Shown: in pieces, positions 60,608 through 64,000 of the stretch
Layout of the letters: each line of letters begins with the position of its first letter
How positions within the stretch are numbered: the first letter of the stretch is position 1
Notes under the pieces: generated by a model
Databases searched by the model: none
Seen by the model: only the letters and a program-made list of their open reading frames with translations
Told to the model about the DNA's origin: nothing
Translations under genes and position numbers: made by a program
DNA from: Actinophytocola sp035995025
Lineage (GTDB): Bacteria > Actinomycetota > Actinomycetes > Mycobacteriales > Pseudonocardiaceae
Direction: 5' to 3'
Assembly: GCA_035995025.1 (NCBI GenBank)
Contig: DASYKY010000119.1
Coordinates: 37,427-101,426 of the forward strand
Length of the DNA stretch: 64,000 nt

Positions 60608-63439
60608 ATGTCCGCGCTGGACGGGTTCCGGTTCCACAAGCTGACCGTGGTGCCGAGGGTCGACGATGCCATGGAGTCCTCCGTGGATCGTCCGCCGATG
60701 GACGGCGGGCGGGCGCCCGCGCAGCTGTTCGCGGCGCTGACCGCCGCCCACGCCGAGCTGGTCGGCCAGGACGGCGCGATCGCCGTGGCGTGGGATCGCC
60801 TTGGTGGGCAGCGAGTTCGCGTGCTGGTCGGTGGCCGTCCGTACTTCCCGGCGGCCCGCTCGCGCGACACCGGCGAGACGTCCGTGCTGTATCCGCCCGG
60901 CAGCCTCGGCGTCGAGGTGGACACCGCGGCGCTGGCCGGCCAGTGGGCGGGCCTGCCCGTGTGGACCCGCTGCCCCGGCCGGCCGGATCCACTGTGGACA
61001 CCGGGGGCGGCGGAGCCGGGCGGGGCGCCGGCCCGCGGCGGCTTCGACGACTACGTCGCACACCTGCCCGGCGAGTTCGCATGGCTCGTCGTGGCCCAGC
61101 CGCGCACCGCGGAGGCCGCCGAGCGGGAGCTGCTCGGGCTGGAGACGAGGCTGCCCAGGTTGCGGCAGCTCGAGAACTCCGAGCCGGACCGGATGCGGCT
61201 GCTACGTGCGGAGGGGCGTTACCGCGAGCTGTCCCGGGCACAGACGGCAGGTACCTGGGTCGTGCACGTGCTCGTCGGCGGGCCGGACGAGCACCGCGTG
61301 CGCAGCGCGGCGGCGTTGCTGTGTAGCGCGAGCGACCTCGACGAGCTGCCGTACGTGCTGAGCCCGGGCACGGAGTTCGCGGGCTTCACCGAGGTGTGGG
61401 ACAAGCCCGTCGAGTACGACGCGGACGCGCCGCGTTCGCCGTTCACCGCGACCAGCGAGTTCCTCGCGGCGGTGGCCCGGCCGCCGCGCCGCGAGCTGCC
61501 CGGCGTGCGGATGGTCGAGCAGCCGTACTTCGACCTCACCCCGGAGTCCGAAGGGGACGTTCACCTCGGTGCCGTGCTCGACGACGCCGACCAGCCGATC
61601 GGCGAGTTCGGCGTCGGGCTCGACACGCTGAACCGCCACACCTTCGTGGCCGGTGCGACCGGCTCCGGCAAGTCGCAGACCGTGCGGCACCTGCTCGAAG
61701 GACTCCACCGCGTGGAGGTCCCGTGGCTGGTGATCGAGCCCGCGAAGGCCGAGTACGCCGGGATGGCCGGCCGGCTCGGCGCCCCCGTGACCGTCATCCG
61801 GCCCGGCGCCCCGGACGTCTACCCGGCCGGGATCAACCCGCTCGAACCCGAGCCCGGCTTCCCGCTGCAGACCCACCTCGACCTCACCCGTGCGCTGTTC
61901 CTCGCCGCCTTCGACGCCGACGAACCGTTCCCGCAGGTGCTGGCGCACGCGCTCACCCGCTGCTACACCGACCTCGGCTGGGATCCGGTCACCGGCACCG
62001 CCCGGCTCGCGGGCGGGCGGCCGAAGTACCCGAACCTCGGTGACCTGCAGTCGATGGCCAAGCAGGTCGTGGCCGGCATCGGCTACGGCCGGGAGGTGGC
62101 CGACAACATCCGCGGTTTCGTCGACGTGCGGATCGGCTCGCTGCGGCTGGGCACGCCCGGCCGGTTCTTCGAGGGCGGGCACCCGCTCGACATCGGGGAA
62201 CTGTTGCGGCGCAACGTGGTTCTCGAGATCGAGGACATCGGCTCGGACGCGGACAAGGCGTTCTTCATCGGCGCGGTGATCATCCGCCTGTTCGAGCACC
62301 TCCGGCTGCACCCGGCGGCACGGCTGCGGCACGTGACGGTTCTCGAGGAGGCGCACCGCCTGCTCAAGCATGCCGAAGCGGGCAGCCCCGCGGCGCACGC
62401 GGTGGAGCTGTTCACCTCGCTGCTGGCCGAGATCCGCGCCTATGGCGAGGGCATCATCGTCGCGGAGCAGATCCCGAGCAAGATCGTGCCCGACGTGGTC
62501 AAGAACACCGCGTGCAAGATCCTGCACCGCCTCCCGGCCGCCGACGACCGCGCGACGGTCGGCGCGACGATGAACCTGAGCGAGGCGCAGTCGCGGCACG
62601 TGGTCACGCTCCCGCCCGGGCGCGCGGCGGTGTTCACCGACGGCATGGACCGTCCGCTGCGCGTGGCGATGCCGCTGGGGGCGCAGGCCGAGAGCAGTGC
62701 GACCGTCGTGCGCGACGCGCCCGTGCTCGGCCACCGCAGCGTCGCGTGTGGACAGTCGTGTCACGCGCGCCGGTGCACGCTGGCCGAGCTGAACGACGCC
62801 GCGCATCTCGCGACCGATCCGAAGCTGGTGCTGTGGATCGAGCTGCTGACGGTGGCGCATCTGACCGGCCGCGCCGCGCCGGAGCCGGACGCCGGCTGGC
62901 TCGCGTCGCTGGCTGGTGACCGCCGCGCGCTCGAATGCGCGGTCGGGCAGCGGGTGCAGGACGCGGTCGACTCCCGGTACATCGGACTCAGCAGGCACTA
63001 CGTGCCGGAGGACCTCGCGGCGCACCTGGCCGCCGTCGCCCGCGCGACCCTCGACGGCGAGCCGATTCCCTGTGATGGCAGCGAGTTCGAGTGGCAGGCG
63101 GCCAACTACCGGTGGTACGACGTGGTCCAGGCGTTGCGGGCGCCCGTCGAGGTGGACGACGCGGCGCACCCGGACTCCGCGGCGTGGGCCCGTCGGGGTC
63201 TGGTGCTGCCGGGTAGGACGAGGGCCGGGCAGCTGGCCGCGTTGCGGCTGCGGCCGGACTTCTGGCGTGCCGATCGTGTTGTGCTGCAAGGGAACGCGAC
63301 GCCGCCGTTCTACGAGGCGGCGGTGGCCCAGTTGAGCCGGGAACCTGATGCGGCGGCGCGTTTTCGGCAGGCGACCGGGTATTTGAACCTGCGCACCAAC
63401 TGGGCGCGCAAGGTTCTCGGCATTGGGGGAGAGGGATGA
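60608..63439 (+). CDS. HerA/FtsK-like ATP-binding protein
   Basis: 943 residues. Walker A is FVAGATGSGKSQTV with Lys355. LVIEPAKAEYAGM and VTVLEEAHRLLKHAE (Walker B) follow, then ELFTSLLAEIRAYGEGIIVAEQIPSKI and a TVGATMNLSEAQSRHVVTLPPG stretch near the arginine-finger zone. These are HerA/DUF87 helicase features. A cysteine cluster CGQSCHARRC lies near 718, with a C-terminal domain of unknown fold. The ATG at 60608 follows the membrane protein by 2 bp. It likely translocates DNA or protein with its membrane partner. Confidence 0.75.
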   Translation: MSALDGFRFHKLTVVPRVDDAMESSVDRPPMDGGRAPAQLFAALTAAHAELVGQDGAIAVAWDRLGGQRVRVLVGGRPYFPAARSRDTGETSVLYPPGSLGVEVDTAALAGQWAGLPVWTRCPGRPDPLWTPGAAEPGGAPARGGFDDYVAHLPGEFAWLVVAQPRTAEAAERELLGLETRLPRLRQLENSEPDRMRLLRAEGRYRELSRAQTAGTWVVHVLVGGPDEHRVRSAAALLCSASDLDELPYVLSPGTEFAGFTEVWDKPVEYDADAPRSPFTATSEFLAAVARPPRRELPGVRMVEQPYFDLTPESEGDVHLGAVLDDADQPIGEFGVGLDTLNRHTFVAGATGSGKSQTVRHLLEGLHRVEVPWLVIEPAKAEYAGMAGRLGAPVTVIRPGAPDVYPAGINPLEPEPGFPLQTHLDLTRALFLAAFDADEPFPQVLAHALTRCYTDLGWDPVTGTARLAGGRPKYPNLGDLQSMAKQVVAGIGYGREVADNIRGFVDVRIGSLRLGTPGRFFEGGHPLDIGELLRRNVVLEIEDIGSDADKAFFIGAVIIRLFEHLRLHPAARLRHVTVLEEAHRLLKHAEAGSPAAHAVELFTSLLAEIRAYGEGIIVAEQIPSKIVPDVVKNTACKILHRLPAADDRATVGATMNLSEAQSRHVVTLPPGRAAVFTDGMDRPLRVAMPLGAQAESSATVVRDAPVLGHRSVACGQSCHARRCTLAELNDAAHLATDPKLVLWIELLTVAHLTGRAAPEPDAGWLASLAGDRRALECAVGQRVQDAVDSRYIGLSRHYVPEDLAAHLAAVARATLDGEPIPCDGSEFEWQAANYRWYDVVQALRAPVEVDDAAHPDSAAWARRGLVLPGRTRAGQLAALRLRPDFWRADRVVLQGNATPPFYEAAVAQLSREPDAAARFRQATGYLNLRTNWARKVLGIGGEG

Positions 63440-64000
63440 GCGCCGAGACCGACAGCCCACCGGAGCCGGAGCCTCCCGAGCCGCCGGAAACCGGCCCGGT
63501 CGAATCGGGAGAGGCCGACTCGGCGGCCGAGGAGGTCGCCGAGCCCGAAACCGACGACGAACCTGTGTCCGCTGAGGAGGGTGCCGGCGCGGAGTACGCC
63601 GAGGACGCGGACTTCGAGGAAGCAGACACCCCCGAGGCCCCCCGGGACGACGACGAGACGCCGGAGGACTCCGAGGAGCGTGACGAGCCCGACGAGCCCG
63701 AGGATCCGGAAGACGCCGAGGAGCCCGACGAGCCCGACGAGCCGGAGGAGCCGGAAGAGCCCGAGGAGCCCGACGAGCCGGAAGAGCCGGAGGAGCCCGA
63801 GGAGCCGGAAGAGCCGGACGAGCCGGACGAGCCGGAAGAGCCGGAGGAGCCCGACGAGCCCGACGAGCCGGAGGAGCCCGAGGAGCCCGAGGAGCGCGAG
63901 GACCGCGAGGAGTCCGAGGAGCGCGAGGAGTCGGAGGAGCGCGAGGAGTCGGAGGAGCGCGAGGAGCGCGAGGAGCGCGCGGAGTCCGAGGAGCGCGAGG
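63436..64000 (+). CDS. Highly acidic repeat protein (runs off the window)
   Basis: Starts ATG 63436, overlapping the HerA-like stop (ATGA) with GGGGGAGAGGG upstream. The 188 codons seen are almost entirely Glu, Asp, Pro, Ser and later Arg. From about residue 85 the pattern EPDEPEEPEEP repeats in 6- and 9-nt steps, changing near residue 155 to EEREESEERE. It is certainly disordered and strongly negative in the first part, with possible charged helix later. The C-terminal domain lies outside. Third member of the right-end operon. Confidence 0.7.
   Translation, partial: MSAETDSPPEPEPPEPPETGPVESGEADSAAEEVAEPETDDEPVSAEEGAGAEYAEDADFEEADTPEAPRDDDETPEDSEERDEPDEPEDPEDAEEPDEPDEPEEPEEPEEPDEPEEPEEPEEPEEPDEPDEPEEPEEPDEPDEPEEPEEPEEREDREESEEREESEEREESEEREEREERAESEERE

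Noticed and set aside
57078..61241. 1387-codon minus-strand frame
   Set aside because: It is antisense to the MHS transporter, the membrane pseudo-ATPase and the HerA-like gene. Its composition (His/Arg/Gln/Gly) is typical of a shadow frame in GC-rich DNA.

Overview
The window is very GC-rich DNA from an actinomycete. Third-codon-position GC bias, many GTG starts, ATGA-type overlaps and the gene content (a protein resembling the Pseudonocardiaceae-associated family DUF6292, an FxSxx-like peptide locus, a SigB-type anti-sigma kinase, a type II Wadjet operon) point to the Pseudonocardiaceae, probably Amycolatopsis or a relative. This is inference from content; no marker gene is present. No rRNA, tRNA, CRISPR array or insertion sequence was seen.

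Layout. 0-2.1 kb: a decayed HAD-hydrolase fragment, a beta-propeller glycosidase-like protein and a divergent GlxA/AraC regulator. 2.3-11.7 kb: the most unusual block. A 63-residue candidate precursor peptide is translationally coupled to a stand-alone HExxH peptide beta-hydroxylase-like enzyme, and faces a three-gene operon encoding a nucleotide-cyclase-like/VMAP protein, a MoxR AAA ATPase and a giant SAV_2336-NB-ARC-TPR protein. It resembles FxSxx-COOH / VMAP-MoxR conflict systems but has no radical SAM maturase. 12.1-19.6 kb: an anti-sigma kinase, then a complete PTS operon (DeoR regulator, 1-phosphofructokinase, mannitol-type EIICB, EIIA, zinc dehydrogenase, HPr, EI). 19.8-24.9 kb: a Pls/PosA-type NRPS-like membrane protein with an M1 peptidase. 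25.3-29.5 kb: TauE exporter, small membrane and hypothetical proteins, TrmO, WYL regulator.

29.5-36.4 kb: Wadjet jetA-jetB-jetC with no jetD. 36.7-46.3 kb: papain-like peptidase, broken MocR regulator, AhpD-like protein, PEP-mutase-like protein, type II NADH dehydrogenase, SGNH hydrolase, glycosyltransferase, a dehydrogenase/enoyl-CoA hydratase pair, MarR regulator. 46.4-48.1 kb: three consecutive broken genes (SnoaL-like, ECF sigma factor, its partner). 48.1-50.9 kb: a divergent sugar-acid dehydratase and sugar dehydrogenase. 51.1-58.5 kb: PP2C phosphatase, FtsX-type ABC exporter, secreted GH99-like enzyme, MHS-type transporter. 58.7-64 kb: an operon running off the edge, with a membrane-anchored apparently degenerate P-loop protein, a HerA-like ATPase and a highly acidic repeat protein.

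Two dispersed elements link distant parts. One is a 22-nt-period repeat, GCGAGTCCAACGC in orientation, that begins at stop codons and forms large inverted arrays at 19.6, 43.2 and 51.0 kb. The other is a ~42-nt element found upstream of both the fruK-led PTS operon and the sugar dehydrogenase at 49.9 kb.
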